This document shows, in pieces, positions 1 through 6,816 of a DNA stretch of 49,129 nucleotides; position 1 is the stretch's first letter, and each line of letters opens with the position of its first letter. This DNA is from Flavobacteriales bacterium (lineage in GTDB: Bacteria > Bacteroidota > Bacteroidia > Flavobacteriales_F > PHOS-HE28). The stretch is taken from NCBI GenBank assembly GCA_017987895.1, contig JAGNSU010000015.1, positions 1 through 49,129 on the forward strand, read 5' to 3'. Under the pieces are notes generated by a model. It was not told the origin of the DNA and searched no databases. It saw only the letters and a list, made by a program, of their open reading frames with translations. A program made the position numbers and the translations under genes.

Positions 1-26
1 GCCCTTAAGGCTTCGGCGGACAAAGC

Positions 27-416
27 ATGAAGATCCCCATCCACCCTCCCAACGCGGCGAAACCCCTCGCCCCGTATACCCCGGCCATCGAAGCGGGCGG
101 CTTCGTGTTCCTGAGCGGCCAGATCGCGCTGGACGAGAAGGGTGAACTCCACATGGAGAACATCGCCACCGAAACGCGGCGGGTGATGGACAACATCGGC
201 ATCCTTCTCAAAGCCGCCGGGCTGGACTACGAGAACCTGGTGAAGGTGACGATCTTTCTGAGCGACATGAACCATTACGCCGCCGTGAACGAGGTGTACG
301 GCGACTACTTCGAGGACACGCCGCCAGCGCGTGAGGCCATGGCTGTGAAAGGCCTGCCGCGTGGCGCGAACGTGGAGATCAGCGGGATCGCGCGACGGAG
401 CGGGGTGGCTATCTGA
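27..416 (+). CDS. ridA: RidA family reactive imine/enamine deaminase
   Basis: A 129-residue protein of the RidA/YjgF/UK114 family. Members hydrolyse reactive 2-aminoacrylate and related enamines released by PLP enzymes, acting in the cytosol as trimers. The family signature is near the C-terminus: PPAREAMAVKGLPRGANVEI, with the substrate-binding arginine in PPAR, followed by the ISGIA end. The N-terminal YTPAIEAG and LSGQIALD segments also fit, and the length is full for the family. The start is the first ATG, 26 bases into the window, so its promoter is not visible. The next gene begins 44 bases after the stop. A degenerate copy of the last 25 codons lies about 1.6 kb downstream (2053-2133). 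The family call is secure; the physiological substrate is inferred from the family. Confidence 0.95.
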   Translation: MKIPIHPPNAAKPLAPYTPAIEAGGFVFLSGQIALDEKGELHMENIATETRRVMDNIGILLKAAGLDYENLVKVTIFLSDMNHYAAVNEVYGDYFEDTPPAREAMAVKGLPRGANVEISGIARRSGVAI

Positions 417-460
417 AGAGAGGACCATGCTTACCTTCATGGGAGCAATACCTGCGGACC

Positions 461-1999
461 ATGATCCGGCTCAAGATCTTCTTTCTCCTCTCCGCTGCTT
501 TCGTCCTCCATGCGAACGCCCAACAACACAATGAGAACTGGGTACTCGGGAGGGATATATGGTTGAATTTCAGCGGACCGATGGTTTCGCCCGCGGTGAG
601 CAGCTATCTCGCCGGTCAGCGGACGGGTTGCATAAGCGATACCAGTGGCAATTTTCTCTTGATGGCAGATAGTACGGGCATCCGTGATGCCCTTTTCCAA
701 CTAATGCCCGGCGGCGATGCCACCGCCTTGGGCTGGGGCCAGCCCGCGCAATTCCTAGTGTTGCCCAAACCGGCCTATCCGGATCGCTACTACGTGCTGA
801 TCAATGAGGACATGCCCGGCCATCGTGGTGGCGCAGTGGAGGTGGACATGACCCTGAACAACGGCCTTGGAGCGGTGGTGGGCACTACGATCTGGTATGC
901 GGACAACGTGACGGCCAAGCTGGCGGCAACGCCGCGTGCGGACGATACCGGGTACTGGCTCTTGCAACACAAAGACGGGACGGATGCGTTCGAGTCCTAT
1001 CTGCTTTCAGCTACGGGCGTTGCTCCTCAACCGGTGACCACCAATGCAGGCAGTGCCTTCCTCCCCAGCGCCGCCCCTACTGAGAGCATGGATTTCTGGG
1101 GTCCGATGAAATTCAATGTACAAGGCGACCTACTGGCAATGGTGACTCACGGACCGGCACCGGATACCAGCACTGCGGTGGAGATCTATCAGTTCGACGC
1201 GGCCGCTGGAACGATAGCTGCAAACCCCTTCGCCACGGTACATAACTTCGTGACGTTCGTCTCCTACGAGATCATCGGTGCCGACACCATCTACGATTCG
1301 ATCCCGTCCTGGTCCTACTTCCGGCACTTCATGGGCATTGAATTCGACACCACTGGCCAGTACCTCTACATCAGCGAGTGGGATACGCTGGCTGAAGCGG
1401 ATGGATGGTACCCATACCAGCTAAGCCTCGGTTCAATGGACCAGGCAACCATACAGTCATCCATGATCACCATAGGTGGCGGCTCGGGGACCGCAGGTTA
1501 TCCTATTGTTGACAGCAAGGGCTCTCAATTGGAGTTAGCCCCGAATGGCCAATTGATCTTCCGGCCATCTGTTGGTCCGGTCCCTTTCTTCCGGTACGGC
1601 AATAATTTGCCACATGAACTTCTGGATCCGCACTATCCTATTCTGAGTTCGTATTCATTGCCGTCTTCAACCGCCATGGCCGGCCTTCCCACGTTCTGCA
1701 AGCGTTACCTGGGCGATAGTCCCACATGGGTAGAACCTGAGCGCACCCCGCGAGGCGGGGATCTCACCATACGCCCGCAACCGATGGCAGAACGTGCCGT
1801 GCTGGATATGCACGGGTTAGGCTACCCGGACCACTTGAAGTGGTTCGATGCCGTGGGTCACTTGGTGCGCGAAGAGCCGGCCCTTATCGATGGGCCCACC
1901 GTGGTGCTCGCGCGAGGCGAACTCAACTCCGGTCTATACCTCGTAGTTCCTTCCCGCAACGGGCAGCGCTTGGGGCAGGCCCGGGTGCTGTGCGAGTGA
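461..1999 (+). CDS. T9SS type A cargo protein with WD40-like repeats
   Basis: A 512-residue exported protein. Residues 1-21 form a signal peptide ending in NAQ. The mature N-terminus (ENWVLGRDIWLNFSG, then GCISDTSGNFLLMADS) resembles Bacteroidota secreted proteins with the pattern NWYFG...LDF...GCatISD.nGnLLFYtDG, which carry WD40/PD40-like propeller segments. The last ~75 residues fit a type A sorting domain: LTIRPQPMAERAVLDM, LKWFDAVGHLVREE, LNSGLYLVV. The predicted fate is export by Sec, then T9SS translocation with removal of the tail. It lies between intact ridA and a ridA remnant, which suggests insertion or duplication here. I cannot name a substrate or adhesive role. The possible -7 element TACCTTCA (432-439) is weak. 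Confidence 0.8.
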   Translation: MIRLKIFFLLSAAFVLHANAQQHNENWVLGRDIWLNFSGPMVSPAVSSYLAGQRTGCISDTSGNFLLMADSTGIRDALFQLMPGGDATALGWGQPAQFLVLPKPAYPDRYYVLINEDMPGHRGGAVEVDMTLNNGLGAVVGTTIWYADNVTAKLAATPRADDTGYWLLQHKDGTDAFESYLLSATGVAPQPVTTNAGSAFLPSAAPTESMDFWGPMKFNVQGDLLAMVTHGPAPDTSTAVEIYQFDAAAGTIAANPFATVHNFVTFVSYEIIGADTIYDSIPSWSYFRHFMGIEFDTTGQYLYISEWDTLAEADGWYPYQLSLGSMDQATIQSSMITIGGGSGTAGYPIVDSKGSQLELAPNGQLIFRPSVGPVPFFRYGNNLPHELLDPHYPILSSYSLPSSTAMAGLPTFCKRYLGDSPTWVEPERTPRGGDLTIRPQPMAERAVLDMHGLGYPDHLKWFDAVGHLVREEPALIDGPTVVLARGELNSGLYLVVPSRNGQRLGQARVLCE

Positions 2000-2052
2000 G
2001 GGACATCTGCCTTACTGGCACCGCTCGCTGATGTGATCAGCCCCTGTCCGGT

Positions 2053-2133
2053 GCGTTTGCGGTGAAAGGACTGCCGCGCGGCGCGAACGTGGAGATCAGT
2101 GGGGTCGCGCGACGGAGCGGGGTCGTAGTGTGA
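2053..2133 (+). pseudogene. ridA 3'-end remnant (second copy)
   Basis: This stretch reads as 26 in-frame codons plus a TGA that match the end of ridA (AVKGLPRGANVEISG is identical). Bases 2059-2133 align without gaps to 342-416 with about ten differences in 75. Differences in the first 15 codons are all synonymous; the last three codons have drifted. That pattern suggests the copy diverged while still a working paralog, before losing its 5' part. No start codon or N-terminal ridA sequence precedes it. I call it a pseudogene fragment, not a gene. Confidence 0.85.
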
Positions 2134-2150
2134 CGTGAACGAAGGTCATT

Positions 2151-2627
2151 TCAGGGGAGCAACTCCTGCGCAGGATCCACCGACGTGCGCCAGTGCGCGA
2201 AACCGCCCTTCAGATCCACCACCCTGCGAAAACCCAATCTCATCATGCGTCGCGCGGCCAGCGGGCTCCGATGGCATGTCTGGCAGTAGACAAAGACCAG
2301 CGCATCGCGTTCGATCGCTTGGACCGAACGTCCGAAACGAAAGGACAGGTAACTGTGGTTCAAAGCCCCTGGAAGGTGCCCCTTGGCGAACTCCCCACGG
2401 GTCCGCACATCGATGATCACATGCTCGCCACTGTCGGCCAGTAGTCGTGCGTAATTCGCAGGCTCCAGCTTTTCGTACGTGAATCCTTCTTTACTGCGAA
2501 CACTGAAACATCCGCACAGGAACGCGCAGCCGAACAGTAGGGCCCACCAACCGCGCCGCCATGATCGCGGCCTTTCCGTCCGACATAAGATCGCGACGAC
2601 CGGAGAAGTACTCGTACAAAACACCAT
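2151..2627 (-). CDS. Rhodanese-like domain lipoprotein
   Basis: A protein of about 158 residues with one rhodanese domain. Motifs are VIIDVRTRGEFAKGHLPGALN, the active-site loop VYCQTCHRS (catalytic Cys followed by Arg in the C-x4-R spacing) and a final VDLKGGFAHWR. The N-terminus carries a basic stretch, a hydrophobic run and LCGC, which looks like a lipobox, so it is probably a periplasm-facing or outer-membrane lipoprotein. I chose the ATG at 2627 because it lies 7 bases after the upstream gene's stop; an earlier ATG would overlap that gene by 29 bases. The loop has Cys where CxxGxR is common. Sulfur-transfer activity is inferred, and single-domain rhodaneses have varied roles. It is probably co-transcribed with the membrane protein upstream. 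Confidence 0.82.
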   Translation of the reverse strand: MVFCTSTSPVVAILCRTERPRSWRRGWWALLFGCAFLCGCFSVRSKEGFTYEKLEPANYARLLADSGEHVIIDVRTRGEFAKGHLPGALNHSYLSFRFGRSVQAIERDALVFVYCQTCHRSPLAARRMMRLGFRRVVDLKGGFAHWRTSVDPAQELLP

Positions 2628-2634
2628 GCGCTTG

Positions 2635-3129
2635 TCACCCCATCCTCTTCCGCTGCGTGCCATAAAGCGCCACCAGCGCCAGGGCCATCATGGGTCCGAA
2701 GAAACCCAGGTACTTGAGGGGAAGCACGATGTGCGGCAGAAAGATGCCCACCACCTGTGCACCGGCGTAGATGTTGAAGCCGCTCCGCTTGCCCTGCCAC
2801 ATGCCGATGGCCCCGATGAACCGCGCGACGGTGCGCACGAGCAGCAGGAACATGAGCACCGCCCCGCTGTGGTAGAGCATGGTGCCGATCTCCTCCAGCT
2901 GCGCTTCGGCCCCTTCGCCCATCATGGCCTTGAACTGATCGGCCTGGGCGGTGAGCATGCTGATGAACTCTTCTTCCGGTACTGAGCGGATGCCCAGCAT
3001 CGCCATCGCACCAAACCCATACAGCAGGAGGAAAAAGCCGCAGTTGATAAAGCTCAGGATCCCCAAGCCCGAGACCATGTCAGGGCGTTGGGTGGAACCG
3101 GTTTCATCCGCGAGAAAATGGTTGGCCAT
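2635..3129 (-). CDS. Small polytopic membrane protein, function unknown
   Basis: A 164-residue protein I do not recognise. After a polar N-terminus (MANHFLADETG) there are about four hydrophobic segments: LSFINCGFFLLLYGFGAMA, AVLMFLLLVRTVARFIGAIG, a GAQVVGIFLPHIVLP stretch, and FFGPMMALALVALYG before a basic tail. Between the first two is an acidic loop (PEEEFISMLTAQADQF...EGAEAQLEEIG) that could be helical. The ATG at 3129 is preferred over an upstream start because a TATCTTCG promoter-like element lies 21 bases ahead of it, within any longer reading frame. It leads a two-gene unit with the rhodanese lipoprotein. Confidence 0.75.
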   Translation of the reverse strand: MANHFLADETGSTQRPDMVSGLGILSFINCGFFLLLYGFGAMAMLGIRSVPEEEFISMLTAQADQFKAMMGEGAEAQLEEIGTMLYHSGAVLMFLLLVRTVARFIGAIGMWQGKRSGFNIYAGAQVVGIFLPHIVLPLKYLGFFGPMMALALVALYGTQRKRMG

Positions 3130-3150
3130 GATGGAGGGTCGGTGAAGCGT

Positions 3151-3158
3151 CGAAGATA
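3151..3158 (-). promoter_or_regulatory. -7-like promoter element TATCTTCG
   Basis: On the minus strand this reads TATCTTCG, one base from the Bacteroidota -7 consensus TAnnTTTG. It sits 21 bases before the ATG of the membrane-protein gene (3129). No convincing -33 TTG was seen. The same variant recurs at other gene starts in this window. Confidence 0.45.
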
Positions 3159-3225
3159 GGCGCGGTGATGCATAGCCGAAGGGTCCTTTGCAAGTCACCC
3201 TCAGGAACTTCCCAACCTGACCCGG

Positions 3226-3276
3226 GCCACGGAGACACTGGCGGCACACAGGTTGGATCCTCCGTGCCTCCGTGGC
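3226..3276. repeat. Inverted repeat, GCCACGGAG family
   Basis: Arms 3226-3238 (gccacggagacac) and 3264-3276 (gtgcctccgtggc) pair with one mismatch across 13 bases, with a 25-base loop. It lies in the divergent gap between the membrane-protein gene and lpdA. Strings of this CCACGGAG-GCACGGAG type are, from memory, common as dispersed intergenic repeats in environmental genomes. A role as mRNA hairpin or mobile palindrome is inference. Confidence 0.5.
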
Positions 3277-3331
3277 TTCCGTGTGGTATCTCTCAACTCC
3301 ATCGGGACGAACGGCAACCCGAAGCGCCAAC

Positions 3332-3339
3332 TACCTTCG
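3332..3339 (+). promoter_or_regulatory. -7-like promoter element TACCTTCG
   Basis: TACCTTCG matches TAnnTTYG and lies 21 bases before the lpdA ATG at 3361, the same spacing as at the divergent gene. No TTG is visible at the expected -33 distance, so the call rests on recurrence and placement. Confidence 0.4.
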
Positions 3340-3360
3340 CGGCCTCAAAACGCAGGACCG

Positions 3361-4749
3361 ATGAGTTATGATGTGATCGTTCTCGGCAGCGGCCCCGGTG
3401 GCTATGTGGCCGCCATCCGCGCCAGCCAGCTGGGCCTCAAAACCGCCATTGTGGAGAAGGAGGCGCTGGGCGGCATCTGCCTGAACTGGGGCTGCATCCC
3501 CACCAAGGCCTTGCTGAAAAGCGCACAGGTCTTCGAGTACATCCAACACGCCAAGGACTACGGCATCACCGTGGCCGAAGGCAAGCCCGATATGAAGGCG
3601 ATCGTATCACGCAGCCGCGATGTGGCCAAAGGCATGAGCAACGGAGTGCAGTTCCTCATGAAGAAGAACAAGATCGACGTGATGATGGGCACCGGCATGC
3701 TGCAGCCCGGCAAGAAGATCGAAGTGACCGGAGCCGACGGCAAGAAGCAGGTGGTGGAAGGCAAGCATATCATCATCGCCACCGGCGCGCGCAGCCGAGC
3801 ACTACCCACCCTTCCACAGGACGGCAAGAAGATCATCGGCTACCGCGAGGCCATGGTGCTGGCGGACCAACCCAAGAGCATGGTGGTGGTGGGCAGCGGC
3901 GCCATCGGGAGCGAGTTCGCCTACTTCTACAATGCCATCGGCACCAAGGTGACGCTGGTCGAGTTCCTGCCGAACGTGGTGCCCGTGGAGGATGAGGACG
4001 TGAGCAAGCAACTGGAGCGTAGCTTCAAGAAGCAAGGCATCGAGGTGATGGTCTCCTCGGAAGTAACGAGCGTGGATACGAAGGGCAAGGGCTGCATGGT
4101 GACGGTGAAGAACGCTGCCGGCGAGAAGAAGATCGAGTGCGATATCGTGTTGAGCGCGGTGGGTATCGCGGCCAACATCGAAGGCATCGGGTTGGAGGCC
4201 GTGGGCATCGTCACGGACAAAGGCAAGATCACTACGAACGAGTTCTACGCGACCAACATCCCGGGCTATTACGCCATCGGTGATGCGACCCCGGGCCAGG
4301 CGCTCGCGCATGTGGCCAGCGCCGAAGGTATCATCTGCGTGGAAAAGATCGCCGGGCAGAACCCGCACGCCCTGGACTACGGCAACATCCCGGGCTGCAC
4401 CTATTGTTCGCCGGAAGTGGCCAGCGTGGGCATGACGGAGAAACAGTGCAAGGACAAAGGCTTGGAGATCAAGGTCGGGAAGTTCCCCTTCAGCGCGAGC
4501 GGCAAGGCCAGTGCGGCCGGCGCGAAGGACGGTTTCGTGAAACTGATCTTCGATGCCAAGTACGGCGAACTGCTCGGAGCCCACATGATCGGCATGAACG
4601 TGACGGAGATGATCGCCGAGTGCGTGAGCATCCGCAAGCTGGAGACCACAGGCCATGAGATCATCAAGACCGTACACCCGCACCCGACGATGAGCGAAGC
4701 CATCATGGAAGCGGCGGCGGCGGCGTATGGCGAGGTTATTCACTTGTAA
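3361..4749 (+). CDS. lpdA: Dihydrolipoyl dehydrogenase (E3)
   Basis: A 462-residue flavoprotein of the pyridine nucleotide-disulfide oxidoreductase family. It reoxidises the dihydrolipoyl groups of 2-oxoacid dehydrogenase and glycine-cleavage complexes, using FAD and NAD+ in the cytosol. Visible features in order are the FAD-binding GSGPGGYVAAIRA near the N-terminus, the redox-active pair C40/C45 in GGICLNWGCIPTKALL, the NAD-binding VVVGSGAIGSEFAYF, the second FAD motif AIGDATPGQALAHVASAEG, and the C-terminal catalytic HPHPTMSE with H441 and E446. ATG 3361 begins the conserved MSYDVIVLG; an in-frame extension to 3253 has no family match and crosses the promoter-like element. It appears monocistronic: no other subunit of the complexes is nearby, and a stem-loop follows. 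Confidence 0.97.
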   Translation: MSYDVIVLGSGPGGYVAAIRASQLGLKTAIVEKEALGGICLNWGCIPTKALLKSAQVFEYIQHAKDYGITVAEGKPDMKAIVSRSRDVAKGMSNGVQFLMKKNKIDVMMGTGMLQPGKKIEVTGADGKKQVVEGKHIIIATGARSRALPTLPQDGKKIIGYREAMVLADQPKSMVVVGSGAIGSEFAYFYNAIGTKVTLVEFLPNVVPVEDEDVSKQLERSFKKQGIEVMVSSEVTSVDTKGKGCMVTVKNAAGEKKIECDIVLSAVGIAANIEGIGLEAVGIVTDKGKITTNEFYATNIPGYYAIGDATPGQALAHVASAEGIICVEKIAGQNPHALDYGNIPGCTYCSPEVASVGMTEKQCKDKGLEIKVGKFPFSASGKASAAGAKDGFVKLIFDAKYGELLGAHMIGMNVTEMIAECVSIRKLETTGHEIIKTVHPHPTMSEAIMEAAAAAYGEVIHL

Positions 4750-4782
4750 AGGCTGAAGGAAAAAGGTTGAAGGTGAAAGACA

Positions 4783-4812
4783 AAAGCCTGAGCAACGCAT
4801 TCATCAGGCTTT
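4783..4812. terminator. Stem-loop after lpdA, core of a larger imperfect palindrome
   Basis: AAAGCCTGA (4783-4791) pairs perfectly with TCAGGCTTT (4804-4812) around a 12-base loop. Purine-rich sequence on the left (from about 4749) and pyrimidine-rich sequence on the right (to about 4848) extend the pairing imperfectly, so the whole lpdA-asnB gap is one decayed inverted repeat. It could end lpdA transcription, but no strong T-run follows. Confidence 0.45.
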
Positions 4813-4881
4813 ATCCTTCGACCTTTTGCCTTTCACCTTTGCCCTTGTACTCGTGCTGTTGCCTCCTCGACCTACATCCCC

Positions 4882-6786
4882 ATGTGCGGCATAGCCGGTA
4901 GCTACCAGATCGACCCCTCGCGTCCCGAGACCGGTGCGCGGATCGAGGATGCGCTGACGTGCATCGCGCACCGCGGTCCGGATGATGCCGGGATCCATCG
5001 CCAAGGGCGCGCTGTTCTCGGTCACCGCCGACTAAGCATCATCGATACCAGTAGTGCCGGTCACCAGCCGTTCACGGACAATGACGGACGCTACACCATG
5101 GTCTTCAATGGTGAAGTGTTCAACTACCAGGCGCTTCGCGCGGATCTTGAAGCGCAAGGCCACAACTTCCGCAGCAACAGCGATACGGAGATCGCCTTGC
5201 GGCTCTTCATCCTGAAGGGGCCGGCCTTCCTGCATGATCTCAACGGGTTTTTCGCGCTCGCGATCCACGATGCCGAGAACGACAGCCTCTTCGTCGCGCG
5301 CGATCGCTTCGGCGTGAAACCATTGCTCTGGAGCACCGCCGATGGCCGCTTCCTTTTCGCGAGCGAGCTGCGCGCGTTGCTCGCCCTGGGAGCGGAACGC
5401 ACGCCCGACCGGCTTTCCACGGAGCAGTACTTCACCTACCACTACGTACCGGCCCCCTACTCCGTCTTCACCGGAACGCAGAAGTTGTTGCCCGGACATT
5501 CGCTGACGGTCGATGCACAGGGCGTCAGGGAGGAACAGTGGTACGATGTGGTGGAGGCGAGCGAACGCGTGAAGCCTTCCCCGGAGCCGAAGAAGACGTT
5601 GTTCGAGCTTCTGGACGATGCCGTGCGCCTCCGCCTGATCGCCGACGTGCCCGTGGGCACTTTCCTGAGCGGTGGCGTGGACAGCAGCATTGTGAGCGCC
5701 CTGGCCGCGCGTCACCACAAGCATCTACACACCTTCAGCATCGGCTATGCCGATGATCCCTTCTTCGATGAATCGCGGTACGCGGAGGAAGTGGCGCGGC
5801 ACATCGGCAGCGAGCACAGCACCTTCAAACTGACGCGGGAGGAACTCGCCGAGAACTACCCGCGGTTACTGGCAGCGACCGACGAGCCATTCGCGGACAG
5901 TTCGGCCCTTCCCTCCTTCGTTCTTTGTGAGCGAACGCGGAAACACGTCACGGTAGCCGTAAGCGGCGATGGTGCGGACGAGGTCTTCGGCGGCTACCGG
6001 AAACACCAGGCCGAATTGCGCTGGCGTTCGCCGGGAGCTGCGGAACAGGTCGTTCGTGCGCTCGCACCACTGTGGCGAACGCTGCCCCGTTCGCGCAACG
6101 GCGCCTGGCAGAACCGCTTCAGGCAATTCGACCGCTTCGCGCGGTTGGCGCGTACAAGTGAGGAAGATCGCTTCCTGGAACTCGCTGGGTTCGCGGAGAC
6201 CAGCACCGCCGCCGGTCTTGTGGTCGAAAGAGCCGCGCCGAACGCACTGGATGTCCGCAATATGGGGTTCACGGACGCACTGCGCCGAATGCCCGGCATG
6301 AACGGCGTGCTGCTCGCCGACGTGCTTTCCACGCTGCCCAACGACATGCTCCACAAGGTGGACCTCACCAGCATGGCCCATGCGCTCGAAGTAAGGACCC
6401 CCTTCCTGGACCGTCGCGTGGTGGAATTCGCGTTCAGCCTGCCCGCAGAAACCAAATTGCGCAAAGGCTCGGGCAAGCACATTCTGCGCGAGACGTTCGG
6501 GCATTTGCTACCCACCACGGTGATGACCCGCAGCAAAAAGGGCTTCGAAGTACCCCTCCTCGAGCTGCTACGCGGACCGTTGACGCCCTTCGTGGACGGG
6601 CTCTTCCGGAAGGACCTGATCGTTGCGGCTGGGCTCGATCCGGCCGCCGCGCAAGCTGTTCTCAAGCAAATGCGGTCGGCATCGCCCGGCTCATCACAGG
6701 CAACCGTACATGCGTTGCTCGTCTACCTATCGTGGTGGAAAAACCAGGTGGAACCCTTCGCGGGGAAGCCTGGCCGACGGGGGTAA
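4882..6786 (+). CDS. asnB: Asparagine synthase (glutamine-hydrolysing) family protein
   Basis: A 634-residue AsnB-type amidotransferase. The N-terminal Ntn glutaminase begins MCGIAGSYQ, so Cys2 becomes the nucleophile after Met removal. RLSIIDTSSAGHQPF, FNGEVFNY and FVARDRFGVKPL follow. The C-terminal ATP-pyrophosphatase domain has the PP-loop SGGVDSS at residues 263-269, then AVSGDGADEVFGGY and EVRTPFLDRRVVEFAF. Full family length. The family makes asparagine from aspartate using glutamine and ATP. Relatives in polysaccharide loci are thought to amidate sugar acids instead, and the position immediately ahead of glycosyltransferase, wza and wzc genes makes that alternative realistic here. The sequence alone does not settle the substrate. 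The next gene starts 30 bases after the stop. Confidence 0.93.
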   Translation: MCGIAGSYQIDPSRPETGARIEDALTCIAHRGPDDAGIHRQGRAVLGHRRLSIIDTSSAGHQPFTDNDGRYTMVFNGEVFNYQALRADLEAQGHNFRSNSDTEIALRLFILKGPAFLHDLNGFFALAIHDAENDSLFVARDRFGVKPLLWSTADGRFLFASELRALLALGAERTPDRLSTEQYFTYHYVPAPYSVFTGTQKLLPGHSLTVDAQGVREEQWYDVVEASERVKPSPEPKKTLFELLDDAVRLRLIADVPVGTFLSGGVDSSIVSALAARHHKHLHTFSIGYADDPFFDESRYAEEVARHIGSEHSTFKLTREELAENYPRLLAATDEPFADSSALPSFVLCERTRKHVTVAVSGDGADEVFGGYRKHQAELRWRSPGAAEQVVRALAPLWRTLPRSRNGAWQNRFRQFDRFARLARTSEEDRFLELAGFAETSTAAGLVVERAAPNALDVRNMGFTDALRRMPGMNGVLLADVLSTLPNDMLHKVDLTSMAHALEVRTPFLDRRVVEFAFSLPAETKLRKGSGKHILRETFGHLLPTTVMTRSKKGFEVPLLELLRGPLTPFVDGLFRKDLIVAAGLDPAAAQAVLKQMRSASPGSSQATVHALLVYLSWWKNQVEPFAGKPGRRG

Positions 6787-6791
6787 CTTCG
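6784..6791 (+). promoter_or_regulatory. Possible -7 element TAACTTCG
   Basis: TAACTTCG fits TAnnTTYG and starts at the asnB TAA stop, 25 bases before the glycosyltransferase ATG. It may give the polysaccharide genes a promoter of their own. The match is short and partly forced by the stop codon. Confidence 0.25.
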
Positions 6792-6816
6792 CCCCGGCTC
6801 CCACCACCCCGCTGAA

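Noticed and set aside
2164..2175. Perfect 12-base palindrome TCCTGCGCAGGA near the rhodanese 3' end
   Set aside because: It lies inside the coding sequence and is short; a terminator would need a following T-run, which is absent.
3253..3360. In-frame upstream extension of lpdA
   Set aside because: The extension has no family similarity, covers an inverted repeat and a promoter-like element, and the conserved N-terminus begins at ATG 3361.
3802..4800. Open frame of 332 codons antisense to lpdA
   Set aside because: It covers clear lpdA catalytic motifs on the other strand and is rich in His/Asp/Ala with no family pattern.
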